Below are positions 44,566-54,183 of a stretch of DNA of 64,000 nucleotides, piece by piece. The first letter of the stretch is position 1, and every line of letters starts with the position of its first letter. Where the stretch lies: contig NZ_JAOCQF010000001.1 of NCBI RefSeq assembly GCF_025380365.1, positions 558,001-622,000 on the forward strand, given 5' to 3'. Source of the DNA: Albidovulum sediminis (GTDB lineage: Bacteria; Pseudomonadota; Alphaproteobacteria; Rhodobacterales; Rhodobacteraceae). The position numbers were made by a program, and so were the translations under genes. Below the pieces are notes generated by a model. That model was not told where the DNA came from. It ran no database searches and was given only the letters and a program-made list of their open reading frames with translations.

Positions 44566-46374
44566 CTAGATCGCGGCCGTCGCCTTTTCGAGCCACCGGC
44601 GCGCCCCGTCCGACAGGCGCGGCCCGATCTTCGCGCGCACCTCGGCGTGGTAGGCGTTCAGCCAGTCGCGCTCCCCCGCCGACAGTGCGGCGGCATCGAC
44701 CAGCCGCAGGTCCACCGGCGCGAAGGTCAGGGTGCGAAAGGCCAGCATCCGGCGCTGCGCGTCGCCGCCGGGCAGGAGGGGCGCCTCCTCCACCACGACG
44801 AGGTTCTCGATCCGGATGCCAAAGGCGCCCTCGCGGTAGTAGCCCGGTTCGTTCGACAGGATCATGCCGGGCTCAAGCGGCACGTCCGACAGCCGCGACA
44901 GCCGCTGCGGCCCTTCGTGGACCGAAAGATAGGCGCCGACGCCGTGGCCGGTGCCGTGGTCGAAATCCTGCCCGGCGAGCCAGAGGTGGTAGCGCGCCAG
45001 GCTGTCCAGATGCGCGCCCGCCACGCCGCGCGGCCAGCGCAGGCGCGAAATCGCGATCATGCCCTGCAGGACGCGGGTGAAGCAGGCGCGCACCTCGGGA
45101 TCCACCGGGCCGACCGGTACCGTGCGGGTGATGTCGGTCGTCCCGTCCAGATATTGCCCGCCCGAATCGATCACCACGACCTCGCCCGGCAGGATCGGGC
45201 GGTCGCTCTCCTCGGTCACGCGGTAGTGCATGATCGCGCCGTGCGGGCCGGTGCCACAGATCGTCTCGAAGCTGATGTCCTCCAGCGCGTTGGTCGCGCG
45301 GCGGAACCCTTCAAGCGCGCGGACGGCGTCGATCTCGCTCAGTCCGCCCCCCGCTGCGGCGCGGTCGAACCAGGCGAGAAACTCCACCATCGCGGCGCCG
45401 TCGCGTAGGTGCGCCTCGGCCATGCCGGCGATCTCGGCGGCGTTCTTGCGCGCCTTGGGCAGGATGCAGGGATCGGAGCCCCAGGCGACGGCGATGCCCG
45501 CCTCCTTCAGGATGCCCGACACCGCAAGGGGGGCGGTCGTCCGGTCCACCCGGACCGGGCCGGAGAGTGTGCGCAGCGCGGGCTCGAACGCCTCGGGCGG
45601 GCGGATGGTTATGTCGGGGCCCAGATGGGCGCGGACCGCGTCCGAAAGCTTGTCGCCCGCGACGAACAGGGTCACATGCCCGCCCGCCTCGAGGATCGCG
45701 AAGGCGTGGACGACCGGGTTGCGGGGAATGTCGGTGCCGCGGATGTTGAGAAGCCAGGAAATCGAATCCGGCAGCGTCAGGATCGCCGCCGCCTGTCCGG
45801 CGCGTGCGAGATCGTCGCCGAGGCGTGCGCGCTTGTCGGCTGCGGCCTCGCCCGCGACCTCCAGCGGGTGGGTACGGATCGGGCCCAGTGGCGGGGGCGG
45901 CTGATCGGGCCAGACAGAATCGACAAGATTCCTTGTCTCGCAGATCTCTATGCCGGTATCCTCAAGTGCCGCGCGAAGATCCTCGATCTCCTTCGCGGTG
46001 TGAAGCCACGGGTCGAAGCCGACCTTGCCTCCGCCAGGCAGCATCTCCTTCAGCCAGTCGGCCGGCTTCACCTCGGGCCAGTTCACCGGGGTGAAATGGG
46101 TCAGATCGACCTGCACCTTCACCTGCGTGCGGTAGCGGCCGTCGACGAAGACCCCGGCAATCGCCGGCAGCACGATGCAGAACCCTGCCGATCCGGTAAA
46201 GCCCGTGAGCCAGGCCAGACGTTCGTCACGGGGGGAGACATATTCACCCTGATGCGCGTCGGCGCGCGGCACCAGAAAGCCATCCACCCCGGCGCCGGCC
46301 ATGACCGCGCGCAGCGCGGCGAGGCGGGCGGGGCCCTGTTCGGGGGAGGCGGAGGCGTGGAAGGTCTGGAACAT
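44566..46374 (-). CDS. pepP: Aminopeptidase P (Xaa-Pro aminopeptidase), M24 family
   Basis: 602 aa long-form aminopeptidase P with two creatinase-like N-terminal domains and a C-terminal pita-bread domain. Metal ligands are recognisable in VVVIDSGGQYLDGTTDITRT (two Asp), GTGHGVGAYLSVHEGPQ (His) and SNEPGYYREGAFGIRIENLV (Glu residues). It removes N-terminal residues preceding Pro in the cytoplasm. Confidence 0.92.
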   Translation of the reverse strand: MFQTFHASASPEQGPARLAALRAVMAGAGVDGFLVPRADAHQGEYVSPRDERLAWLTGFTGSAGFCIVLPAIAGVFVDGRYRTQVKVQVDLTHFTPVNWPEVKPADWLKEMLPGGGKVGFDPWLHTAKEIEDLRAALEDTGIEICETRNLVDSVWPDQPPPPLGPIRTHPLEVAGEAAADKRARLGDDLARAGQAAAILTLPDSISWLLNIRGTDIPRNPVVHAFAILEAGGHVTLFVAGDKLSDAVRAHLGPDITIRPPEAFEPALRTLSGPVRVDRTTAPLAVSGILKEAGIAVAWGSDPCILPKARKNAAEIAGMAEAHLRDGAAMVEFLAWFDRAAAGGGLSEIDAVRALEGFRRATNALEDISFETICGTGPHGAIMHYRVTEESDRPILPGEVVVIDSGGQYLDGTTDITRTVPVGPVDPEVRACFTRVLQGMIAISRLRWPRGVAGAHLDSLARYHLWLAGQDFDHGTGHGVGAYLSVHEGPQRLSRLSDVPLEPGMILSNEPGYYREGAFGIRIENLVVVEEAPLLPGGDAQRRMLAFRTLTFAPVDLRLVDAAALSAGERDWLNAYHAEVRAKIGPRLSDGARRWLEKATAAI

Positions 46375-46407
46375 GCGCTTCTTGATCCCTGTCGCGGCGG
46401 CAAGACC

Positions 46408-48276
46408 TCAGCCCGCCTTCCTGATCCCCATCACCCGCGCCCGCGCGCGCGGGTCGCTGTCAAAGAGACTGGCCAACTGCTCGGTCATGGCGCCCGCCAG
46501 TTGCTCGACGTCCGTGATGGTCACCGCGCGCTGATAGTAGCGGGTCACGTCATGGCCGATGCCGATGGCGATCAGTTCCACGGCCTTCTTCCGCTCCACC
46601 ATGGCGATCACGTCGCGCAGGTGCTTTTCCAGGTAGTTCGCGGCATTGACCGACAGCGTGGAGTCGTCGACCGGGGCGCCGTCCGAGATCACCATCAGGA
46701 TCTTGCGCTGTTCGGGCCGACCGATCATGCGCCGGTGCGCCCATTCCAGCGCCTCGCCGTCGATGTTCTCCTTCAGGAGTCCCTCTTTCATCATCAGCCC
46801 GAGGTTCGAGCGTACCCGCCGCCACGGCGCGTCGGCGCCCTTGTAGATGATGTGGCGCAAGTCGTTGAGCCGCCCCGGCTGCTGCGGCCGGCCCTGCGCC
46901 AGCCAGCGTTCGCGCGACTGCCCGCCCTTCCAGGCGCGGGTGGTGAAGCCGAGGATCTCCACCTTGACCTGGCAGCGTTCCAGCGTGCGCGCCAGCACGT
47001 CGGCGCAGATCGCGGCGATGGAGATCGGCCTCCCGCGCATCGAGCCGGAGTTGTCGAGGAGCAGCGTCACGCAGGTGTCGCGGAACTCGGTGTCCTTCTC
47101 GACCTTGAAGGACAGCGGCGTGGTCGGGTTCGCCACCACGCGAGCAAGGCGGCCAGCGTCGAGAATCCCCTCCTCGCGGTCGAATTCCCAACTGCGGTTC
47201 TGCTGCGCCTGAAGCCGGCGCTGAAGCTTGTTGGCCAGCCGGCTGACCGCGCCCTTCAGCGGGTCGAGCTGCTGGTCGAGATAGGCCCTAAGGCGTTCAA
47301 GCTCGGCCGGTTCGGCCAGATCCTCGGCCTTGATTTCCTCATCGAAATCAGTTGTGTAGACGGAATAGTTCGGGTCCGCGTCGGAATGCGGCGCGGGCGG
47401 CGGCGGCTCCAGCGGGGCATCGCTCTCGGGAAGCTCGGCCTCCTCGCCGTCCTCCATCTCGGCGGCCTCGTCCATCATTACCTTGGACTGGGAACTGTCC
47501 TGCTGGTCCTCCTGGCTCTGGTCAGGTTCGGCGTCGGCCTCTTCGCTTTCGCTTTCCTCCTGACCTTCGGAGGTGTCGGGCTGGTCCTCGGTCTCCTCGC
47601 CCTCACCCTCCTCCTCGTCCTCGAGGTCGGGGTCGTCGCCAAGCTGGTCGCCGTAGCCCAGGTCCTTGATCACCTGGCGGGTCAGCCGGGCAAAGGCCGC
47701 CTGGTCGGCCAGCACCTCGTTGACATGCTCCAGCGTGCCGCCCGCCTGCTCCTCGATGAAGGGGCGCCAGAGGTCCATCACGTTGCCCGCGCCGCCCGGC
47801 ATCGGCCGCCCGGTGGCAAGATGGCGGATGAGATAGCCCGCGGCCTGCGCCAGCGGCGCCTCCTGCGCGGAGCGGATCTGGGAATAGCCCTTGCGCTCAG
47901 CCTCCTGCGCGATCTTGGCGTCGATGTTGCCGAGCGTGCCGGGCATGGAGCGCGCGCCCACCGCCTCGCAGCGGGCGGTTTCCATCGCCTCGTAAAGGTC
48001 GCGCGCCATCTGGCCGGTGGGGGAATACTTCGCGGCCACCGCGTCGTCGTGGTGGCGCCGGCGCAGTGCCAGCGCGTCGGCGGTGCCGCGCGCGATCAGC
48101 ACTTCTTCCCGCGTCATCCGGCGCGAGACCTGCGGCAGGCGCATCGCGTCCGCCGTCATGCCCGGCGGATCGACGGAATAGGTGACGGTCAGGTCAGGGT
48201 CGTCCGCCAGCGTCTTCGTCGCCTCGGCGAGCGCCTTCTTGAACGGATCGGCGGGGTTGTCGGAGGTTCGGGTCAT
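46408..48276 (-). CDS. cobT: Cobaltochelatase subunit CobT
   Basis: 622 aa, ATG 48276. N-terminal CobT domain, a very acidic middle region (residues about 210-290, Glu/Asp/Ser/Gln rich, typical of CobT and BchD-like proteins), and a C-terminal von Willebrand A domain with the MIDAS motif [12 protein letters not shown]. With CobS (AAA+) and CobN it inserts cobalt in the aerobic cobalamin pathway. CobS lies 1.6 kb upstream on the same strand, separated by two unrelated genes; cobN is not in the window. Confidence 0.95.
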   Translation of the reverse strand: MTRTSDNPADPFKKALAEATKTLADDPDLTVTYSVDPPGMTADAMRLPQVSRRMTREEVLIARGTADALALRRRHHDDAVAAKYSPTGQMARDLYEAMETARCEAVGARSMPGTLGNIDAKIAQEAERKGYSQIRSAQEAPLAQAAGYLIRHLATGRPMPGGAGNVMDLWRPFIEEQAGGTLEHVNEVLADQAAFARLTRQVIKDLGYGDQLGDDPDLEDEEEGEGEETEDQPDTSEGQEESESEEADAEPDQSQEDQQDSSQSKVMMDEAAEMEDGEEAELPESDAPLEPPPPAPHSDADPNYSVYTTDFDEEIKAEDLAEPAELERLRAYLDQQLDPLKGAVSRLANKLQRRLQAQQNRSWEFDREEGILDAGRLARVVANPTTPLSFKVEKDTEFRDTCVTLLLDNSGSMRGRPISIAAICADVLARTLERCQVKVEILGFTTRAWKGGQSRERWLAQGRPQQPGRLNDLRHIIYKGADAPWRRVRSNLGLMMKEGLLKENIDGEALEWAHRRMIGRPEQRKILMVISDGAPVDDSTLSVNAANYLEKHLRDVIAMVERKKAVELIAIGIGHDVTRYYQRAVTITDVEQLAGAMTEQLASLFDSDPRARARVMGIRKAG

Positions 48277-48342
48277 GGGGCGCAATCAACCACCATGACC
48301 GGGGCGCCGCAAGGGCCGAGTGAGGCAGGGGCGCAGTCCATC

Positions 48343-49107
48343 TCAGGTCTGCATCCGGATCGTGGCCGTCCCGTCGACGACAACATTGGCGCCCGAGACG
48401 AAGCCGGCCCGCGGGCTGGACAGGAAAACCGCCACGTTGGCGATGTCTTCCGCCGTGGCCATCCGGCCCATCGGGTTGAAGGCGAGGTTCTGGGCAAAGC
48501 CTTCCGGGTCTTCCTGGCGCACCTTGTCCCAGAACCCGCCCGGAAACAGCGTCGTCCCCGGAGAGACGACATTGGCGCGAATCCCCCTTGCCGCAACATG
48601 GCGCGACAACGACTTGATGTAGAAGAACAAAGCCGCCTTCATCGTGCCGTAGGAGACGCCGTCGTAGCCATAGTCCTCGATCCCCGAGATCGAGGAGATG
48701 GCGACGATCGACCCGGCACCGGAGCGTTCCAGATGGGGGATGGCGGCCTCTGCCGCCGCCCGCGTGTGCATCAGGTCGACGCGGAAGGCGGCCTCGAAAT
48801 CCTCCGCCGTGGTGCCCGATGCCATGGCGCTGGTGTTGGCGACGACCCCGTCAAGCCCGCCCATGTGCCCTGCCGCGTCCCGGACAAAGGCCGTCAGCGC
48901 GGCCTCGTCTGCCACGTCCAGCGCGCGTCCGAAGGCGCGGACGCCCTTCGCCTGCAGCGAGGCCACCGCCTCCTGTACCGCCGCGTCGTCGCGCGCGCAG
49001 AGCGAGACGTCCGCACCCTCGTCGGCGAAGGTTTCGGCGATGGCCCGCCCGATGCCGCGCGTGCCGCCGGTGATCAGGAAGTGCTTGCCCTTCAGGTGCA
49101 GGTCCAT
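48343..49107 (-). CDS. Short-chain dehydrogenase/reductase
   Basis: 254 aa classical SDR: NAD(P) motif TGGTRGIGRA, VVANTSA in place of NNAG, catalytic Ser in AISSISGIEDYGYDGVSYGT (Tyr and then Lys of MKAALF). The NAG replacement by NTS is unusual but occurs. No substrate can be inferred. It lies between the racemase-like gene and cobT on the same strand. Confidence 0.85.
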   Translation of the reverse strand: MDLHLKGKHFLITGGTRGIGRAIAETFADEGADVSLCARDDAAVQEAVASLQAKGVRAFGRALDVADEAALTAFVRDAAGHMGGLDGVVANTSAMASGTTAEDFEAAFRVDLMHTRAAAEAAIPHLERSGAGSIVAISSISGIEDYGYDGVSYGTMKAALFFYIKSLSRHVAARGIRANVVSPGTTLFPGGFWDKVRQEDPEGFAQNLAFNPMGRMATAEDIANVAVFLSSPRAGFVSGANVVVDGTATIRMQT

Positions 49108-49122
49108 GGGATCTCCCTCGGT

Positions 49123-49845
49123 TCAGAACGCGCCGGGGGCGGTGGGCATGTCCGCCACGTCTTCCAGCCTGCAGCGGCCGGTGGCCAGGTCGGCCAGCAC
49201 CCCCACATGCACGTCCAGCGCATCGATCACGCGGTAGCCGGGGTCCTGCCCGTCGAAGGCGAGGTTGAGGTCGGTTCCCGCCAGAACGATCGCCTCGGCC
49301 CCCAGGTCATCGACCAACCGCCGCCCGGCGTCGATGAACAGCCGGCGCTGCTCCGTCGTGCAGGTACCGGCTACGGCCATCTCCTGATAGGCCTGCCCAA
49401 GGGTCTCGATCTCTGCGTCAAGGGCCACCGCCTCAGTCCGGCGCAACTGGCCGTAAAGCCGCGTCCGCATCACCACGCGGGTGCCCAGAAGGCCGACCCG
49501 ACGGATGCCCTCGCGGCCGAAGAAATCGTCTAGCGGCGCGACCGCGGACACCAGCGGCAAGGACGAGACGGCGCGCGTTTCGTCGTAGCAGAAATGCCCG
49601 CCCAGCGAGGTGATCGCGACGCAATCCGCGCCCGCCGCCCGCAGCCGGTCGATCAGCGGCATGTATTCTTCCGCCTGCTCGGCCCGGCGATCGGAAAGGT
49701 TGTTGCGGATCAGCACGTTGATGTCGGGCGTATGGGCGATGGTCAGATTGACCGCGCCGCCCCGCCGCGCCACCTCGGCGGTCAGGCGCTGATAGTAGAC
49801 GACCGTCGCCGCGACGCCAATGCCACCGATCAGGCCGATGTGCAT
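49123..49845 (-). CDS. Aspartate/glutamate racemase-superfamily protein lacking both catalytic Cys
   Basis: 240 aa. The start MHIGLIGGIGVAATVVYYQ and overall order match the Asp/Glu racemase superfamily. The first catalytic Cys segment (usually CNTAH) reads AITSLGGHF, and the second (usually LGCTE) reads VLAGTDLNLAF, so both cysteines appear replaced. Some YgeA-type homologues carry Thr at the first site, but loss of both suggests a different reaction or a non-enzymatic role. It lies 4 bp downstream of cobS and 15 bp upstream of the SDR gene. Confidence 0.8.
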   Translation of the reverse strand: MHIGLIGGIGVAATVVYYQRLTAEVARRGGAVNLTIAHTPDINVLIRNNLSDRRAEQAEEYMPLIDRLRAAGADCVAITSLGGHFCYDETRAVSSLPLVSAVAPLDDFFGREGIRRVGLLGTRVVMRTRLYGQLRRTEAVALDAEIETLGQAYQEMAVAGTCTTEQRRLFIDAGRRLVDDLGAEAIVLAGTDLNLAFDGQDPGYRVIDALDVHVGVLADLATGRCRLEDVADMPTAPGAF

Positions 49846-49849
49846 GGCG

Positions 49850-50836
49850 TCACCGGATGCTTTGGCTCGCCGCGCTCTCCGGCAGTTCCTCGTCGAAGCA
49901 GCGCTGGTAGAACTCGGCCACGGTCTTGCGCTCCAGCTCGTCGCACTTGTTCAGGAAGGTCAGCCGGAAGGCATAGCCCAGGTTGCGGAAGATCTCCGCG
50001 TTCTGGGCCCAGTTGATGACGGTCCGGGGGCTCATGACGGTCGAGAGATCGCCGTTCATGAAGGCGGTGCGCGTCAGGTCGGCGACGGTGACCATCTGGC
50101 CGATCTGCCGCCGGCCCTTCTCGGTGTTGTAATGCGGGTTCTTGGCCAGCACGATGGCGGCCTCGGCGTCGTGGGACAGGTAGTTCAGCGTCGCGACCAG
50201 CGACCAGCGGTCCATCTGCGCCTGGTTGATCTGCTGGACGCCGTGGTAAAGCCCGGTCGTGTCGCCCAGACCAACCGTGTTCGACGTCGCGAACAGCCGG
50301 AAATAGGGGTTCGGCGTGATGATCTCGTTCTGGTCGAGAAGCGTCAGCTTGCCGTCATGCTCCAGCACGCGCTGGATCACGAACATCACGTCGGCGCGGC
50401 CTGCATCATATTCGTCGAAGACGATGGCGACGGGGTTCCTCAGCGCCCAGGGCAGGATGCCCTCGTGGAACTCGGTCACCTGCTTGCCATCGCGCAGCTT
50501 GATCGCGTCCTTGCCGATCAGGTCGATCCGGCTGATGTGGCTGTCGAGGTTGACGCGCACGCAGGGCCAGTTCAGCCGTGCCGCCACCTGTTCGATATGG
50601 GTCGATTTCCCCGTGCCGTGATAGCCCTGGATCATGACGCGGCGGTTGTAGGCAAAGCCCGCGAGGATGGCCAGCGTGGTGTCGGGGTCGAACTTGTAGG
50701 TGTGGTCGACCTCGGGCACGCGGTCGCTGCGGTCGGCGAAACCCTTCACCTTCATCTCGGTGTCGATCCCGAAGACCTCGCGGACGGAGATCTCCTCGGT
50801 GGGTTTCGCGGTCGTGTCCAGCATCGTCTTGCCCAT
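49850..50836 (-). CDS. cobS: Cobaltochelatase subunit CobS
   Basis: 328 aa AAA+ ATPase of the aerobic cobaltochelatase. Walker A is GYHGTGKST, Walker [11 protein letters not shown], sensor region [24 protein letters not shown] 50836 is used; ATG 50824 is an alternative. A J-domain gene, a frequent cobS neighbour, is found 1.3 kb upstream, but two plus-strand genes intervene. Confidence 0.95.
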   Translation of the reverse strand: MGKTMLDTTAKPTEEISVREVFGIDTEMKVKGFADRSDRVPEVDHTYKFDPDTTLAILAGFAYNRRVMIQGYHGTGKSTHIEQVAARLNWPCVRVNLDSHISRIDLIGKDAIKLRDGKQVTEFHEGILPWALRNPVAIVFDEYDAGRADVMFVIQRVLEHDGKLTLLDQNEIITPNPYFRLFATSNTVGLGDTTGLYHGVQQINQAQMDRWSLVATLNYLSHDAEAAIVLAKNPHYNTEKGRRQIGQMVTVADLTRTAFMNGDLSTVMSPRTVINWAQNAEIFRNLGYAFRLTFLNKCDELERKTVAEFYQRCFDEELPESAASQSIR

Positions 50837-51049
50837 TCTGATCAAGGGCCCCAAGGGGCGGGGCCGCCACCCGCGATTGATGGATCATATCGCCGGGGGG
50901 TGCAAGGGCACGGGGGGCGAATTCCGCGCGCCAGATTGCCACAAACGATGGTGCCAGCGTCTGCGCAAGCCCTGCACGAAACCTGCGCGGAGGCTGCGCC
51001 GGTGGCGTGCCAGAACCCTGGGAACGCAGCCCCAAGGCAAGAGGTTCCC

Positions 51050-51508
51050 ATGCTCTCCAGCCCCCACATCCGGATCGCGGCCCTTTTGGGGGCCAGCGGC
51101 GGAACGGTCATGTTCGCGATCAACCTGACCGCCAACGCGGTGGCGGGCCCCGACGACTGGCTCCGGCTGAGCGCGATGGCGGCACTTGGCGCCTTCGCGG
51201 GCGGCCTGCCGGTGGCGGCACTCTTCGGGCGCGCCGGTCGGGCGGGTGCCGCCCTCGCGCTGGTCGGCGCGGTGGTGGCGACGGCGTTCGGCGCCGGCCT
51301 CGGCGCGGCGCTGGCACTCTGGCCCGGCGAAAGCCTCGCGGGGCTGATCCTCGGTCCGGTGTTCGTGGCCGCCTCGGTCGCCACCTCGCCCGCGGTCGGC
51401 GCGGCCTGGACGCTCTCGATGATCGGCGTCCAGATCGACGCGCGGCGGGCGCGGGGCCGGATCGGGGGTCAGATCACGACATTGCGATCCCGCGCGGACA
51501 AAGGCTGA
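51050..51508 (+). CDS. Hypothetical small membrane protein
   Basis: 152 aa from ATG 51050 (AGAGG upstream). Four hydrophobic segments (about residues 9-30, 38-60, 67-95 and 102-130) and a short basic cytoplasmic tail (DARRARGRIGGQITTLRSRA). I do not recognise the family. It sits upstream of msrB on the same strand, in a two-gene insert between cobS and the J-domain gene. Confidence 0.6.
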   Translation: MLSSPHIRIAALLGASGGTVMFAINLTANAVAGPDDWLRLSAMAALGAFAGGLPVAALFGRAGRAGAALALVGAVVATAFGAGLGAALALWPGESLAGLILGPVFVAASVATSPAVGAAWTLSMIGVQIDARRARGRIGGQITTLRSRADKG

Positions 51509-51571
51509 GTGACCCCGGCGCCGGTTTGCGGCATGATGGCGGCCATGCCGTCACCGAGCCCGGAGGGGCCC

Positions 51572-52045
51572 ATGCTCACCCGCAGAACCATGCTCGCGCT
51601 TGTCGGCGCGGGGCTTGCCGGGGTATCCCCCTCGGCCCGCGCCCGCGCCGAGGGCGAATTCGAATTCACCCTCACCGATGCCGAATGGCGCGCCCGCCTC
51701 AGCCCCGCGCAATACCGAGTCCTGCGCGAGGAGGCGACGGAACCCGCCTTCTCAAGCCCGCTCAACGACGAACACCGGGCCGGCCTCTTCCACTGCGCGG
51801 GATGCGACCTCGCCCTCTTCGACGCGGCGACGAAATACGACAGCGGCACCGGCTGGCCCTCCTTCTGGGCGCCGCTTCCCGACGCGGTGTCCACGAAGGC
51901 GGACTGGGGTCTCCTCGGCCGGCGGACCGAGGTGCACTGCCGGCGCTGCGGCGGCCATCTCGGCCATGTCTTCGACGACGGACCGAAGCCGACCGGCAAG
52001 CGTTACTGCATGAATGGCCTGGCCCTGGCCTTCCGCCTGGCCTGA
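51572..52045 (+). CDS. msrB: Tat-exported peptide-methionine (R)-S-oxide reductase MsrB
   Basis: 157 aa from ATG 51572 (GGAGGGG upstream). A Tat signal LTRRTMLALVGAGLAG precedes the MsrB domain: CxxC zinc sites (HCAGCD and CRRCGG), SGTGWPSFW and the catalytic Cys in GKRYCMNG. Export to the periplasm implies repair of oxidised envelope proteins. A Cys for recycling is expected at CNG-like positions but no second redox Cys is evident, so the reductant is unclear. Confidence 0.92.
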   Translation: MLTRRTMLALVGAGLAGVSPSARARAEGEFEFTLTDAEWRARLSPAQYRVLREEATEPAFSSPLNDEHRAGLFHCAGCDLALFDAATKYDSGTGWPSFWAPLPDAVSTKADWGLLGRRTEVHCRRCGGHLGHVFDDGPKPTGKRYCMNGLALAFRLA

Positions 52046-52140
52046 TCGCCCGGACCCCGCCCTGGCCCTTCTTCTTTTCGCAAATATCCCGGGGGTCCGG
52101 GGGCAGCGCCCCCGGCGGCCTCGCGGCTGGCCCCGCGCGG

Positions 52141-52767
52141 TCACTCCTTGAAGTTGCGGCTGTCCTTGATCTGGTCCCAGGCCCAGACGACCTCCTGCAG
52201 GCGCTCCTCGTCCGAGCGGTCGCCGCCGTTCATGTCGGGGTGAAGATCCTTCACGAGGCTCTTGTATTGCCTGCGAATTTCCACCTTCGTCCAGGTATCC
52301 CTGGCCTCCAGGATGTCCAGCGCCTTGCGCTCGGTCGGGGGCAGCTTCCGCCCCGCGGAACGGCCCGGGTTCTGGGTGGCGTTCGCCCCCAGAAGCTCCA
52401 TCGGGTCGGCGATGCCCAGCCGGGCCCAGGCGCGGTCCTCGGTTCCGCGTTTCCCGAAGGGCTTGGTCTCGCGGCCCCAGACGCGGTCCTTGTCGATGAA
52501 GGTCTCGAACTCTTCCTCGGTCGTTCCCTGGAAGAAGTTCCACTTCAGGTTGTACTCGCGCACGTGGTCGCGGCAGAACCAGTAATAGTCGTCAAGCGAG
52601 TCGGGCGACTTCGGGGCGCGGTACTGCCCTGCCTCGGCGCAGCCGGCGTGGTCGCACAGGCGTGTCGATGTCTCGAAGGCGCCGGACATGCCGCGCTTGG
52701 CCTTGGCGCGGCGCTTCTTGTCCGACGCGGCCGAAATGTCGAAGCCGAAGGGGTCGTTCCTGCTCAT
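52141..52767 (-). CDS. J-domain (DnaJ-like) protein
   Basis: 208 aa from ATG 52767. An N-terminal segment with paired Cys (LCDHAGCAEAGQYRAP; WFCRDHVREYN) may bind zinc. A C-terminal J domain has helix II and the HPD motif in KSLVKDLHPDMNGGDRS, followed by WAWDQIKDS. This C-terminal J layout is typical of the gene commonly found beside cobS in alphaproteobacteria. It would stimulate DnaK on a specific client, possibly cobaltochelatase. Confidence 0.88.
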   Translation of the reverse strand: MSRNDPFGFDISAASDKKRRAKAKRGMSGAFETSTRLCDHAGCAEAGQYRAPKSPDSLDDYYWFCRDHVREYNLKWNFFQGTTEEEFETFIDKDRVWGRETKPFGKRGTEDRAWARLGIADPMELLGANATQNPGRSAGRKLPPTERKALDILEARDTWTKVEIRRQYKSLVKDLHPDMNGGDRSDEERLQEVVWAWDQIKDSRNFKE

Positions 52768-52922
52768 CCTGCCTACCGAAAGCTCGCACTGCGACTCGGG
52801 GCACCGAGTGTAGGGCTTTTGGCCGGGCTTGGAAGGGGCAGGATGCAAAAAAGTCGGTGATATCATTCACCGCGCGGACCCACGCGCCGATGCGCGCGTG
52901 GGCGTGCCGGGGAACGCCGGGA

Positions 52923-53318
52923 TCAGCTGGCCAGAAGCGGCAGCGCGGGTCGACGCGTCATTATCGGGCGGTTGGTGCCGGCGCCGGGGTTGAGCACGCG
53001 GACGCGGCGCGGTTTGACCTCCGGTTCGCGCCAGGCTTCGACGCTTTCGCCCGGGCGCGGTCCGATGAGAAGCGGCACATGCGCGCGGATGTCGGTCGGG
53101 CGGCGGAACACCATGAAGGATTCCTCGCGCTGGCGCATCCTGCCGAACCAGCCGCGCATCAGGATCGGGCGCATCTCGAGCCCGATGAATTCCCAGCCGG
53201 CGTCAGCCAGAAGGTCCATTTCGCGAGAGGTGAGGTCGGAGAGGGTGCTGCGGCCGGCTTTCGCGGATTTGCCACGGCGAACAGGCTTGGGAGCCTGGAA
53301 ATACTTGAACTCGTACAT
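52923..53318 (-). CDS. Hypothetical protein, DUF4177-like
   Basis: 131 aa. The start MYEFKYFQAPKPVRRGKSAK, the middle AGWEFIGLEMRPILMR and EESFMVFRRPTD follow the same pattern as the protein at 53624-53995 (MQRYEYKAVSLPEKG ... GWDYVRTDTF ... QTLMIFRRPI). The tail is basic and Pro-rich. The two are probably diverged paralogues of an unknown family with an upstream regulatory region between them. Confidence 0.65.
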   Translation of the reverse strand: MYEFKYFQAPKPVRRGKSAKAGRSTLSDLTSREMDLLADAGWEFIGLEMRPILMRGWFGRMRQREESFMVFRRPTDIRAHVPLLIGPRPGESVEAWREPEVKPRRVRVLNPGAGTNRPIMTRRPALPLLAS

Positions 53319-53623
53319 CTGGGGTCACCACTTAACAACAACCTGAAGGTGCAGGACATTTCCTTGCCTGGCAAGTCTCTTGCGCCCGTCCTTGAGCGGC
53401 AGGCCCGGCGCAAGTCCCGCGAATCTTCACGATTCGTTATCGTTGTCAGAGGGTTAATGCGGTTAACCTTGCGGCAAGCGAGGCCCGGTTGGCCTGTCCG
53501 GCGAGAACCGATTGTCCATGTCGGGTGAAGAATGGCGCGCAACTTGCGCGAATGTTCGCGGACTGACCGCGGCCATGACATCTCACCCCAACGTGATTCC
53601 CTCGCGAGCGTGCGGGCAGGGCG
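53319..53623. other. Gene-free region between two minus-strand DUF4177-like genes
   Basis: No gene is seen in these 305 bp. The minus strand, before the 52923 gene, is A+T-richer at 53420-53480. It contains GGTTAACC-like repeats near 53456-53466 and a hairpin CGAATC-TTCAC-GATTCG at 53420-53436. A promoter for the downstream gene is expected here but none is clear enough to name. Confidence 0.5.
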
Positions 53624-53995
53624 TCAGTCGCCGTCCTTGCTCAGGCGCGGTTCCTTGCGCTCCAGGATCAGCGGCTCCCAGGCCGGCGTGCCTTCGGGCG
53701 TGCGCGCCGCGGTGAAGGACGGGCGCGGGGTTTCCGAGGGCGTGGCGGCAAAGCTGTCGCCGATCGGCCTGCGGAAGATCATCAGCGTCTGGTGCACGGT
53801 GACGGAGCGGCGGGCAAGGCCCACCTTGTCCTCGCGCGTGAAGGTATCGGTGCGCACGTAATCCCAGCCGTCGCGGCCGAGGCGATTCATCATCTGCACG
53901 ATCGCATGGGCAAAGCGTTCATCGGCCGTCTTCGCGCCGGGTGCCTTCTCGCCCTTTTCGGGCAGGGAAACGGCCTTGTATTCGTAGCGTTGCAT
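53624..53995 (-). CDS. DUF4177-like hypothetical protein
   Basis: 123 aa from ATG 53995. N-terminal YEYKAVSLPEKGEK, then FAHAIVQMMNRLGRDGWDYV and TVHQTLMIFRRPIG, the small alpha/beta fold of DUF4177-type proteins. The remaining ~45 residues are polar and Pro-rich. Function unknown; the 52923 gene is a likely paralogue. Confidence 0.72.
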   Translation of the reverse strand: MQRYEYKAVSLPEKGEKAPGAKTADERFAHAIVQMMNRLGRDGWDYVRTDTFTREDKVGLARRSVTVHQTLMIFRRPIGDSFAATPSETPRPSFTAARTPEGTPAWEPLILERKEPRLSKDGD

Positions 53996-54183
53996 CGGCC
54001 CTCTCCGCTCGGGTCCCCACAAGTCCGCGCACCATAGCGCGATTCGAGGACGAGCGGCACCGGGGGCACGAAATCGGCGCCCGGGGCGGGGAAAGCCTGC
54101 AACAGGATCGTCCGGGCGGCTGCGGGGGCTTGCCAGGCGGGGGCGTGTCGGTGAACTTTGCCCTGCGAAACGCGGAGAGGCGG

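Noticed and set aside
45409-49533. A 1374-codon plus-strand open frame over pepP, cobT and the SDR
   Set aside because: It is a shadow of three well-supported minus-strand genes; no recognisable domain and no ribosome binding site.
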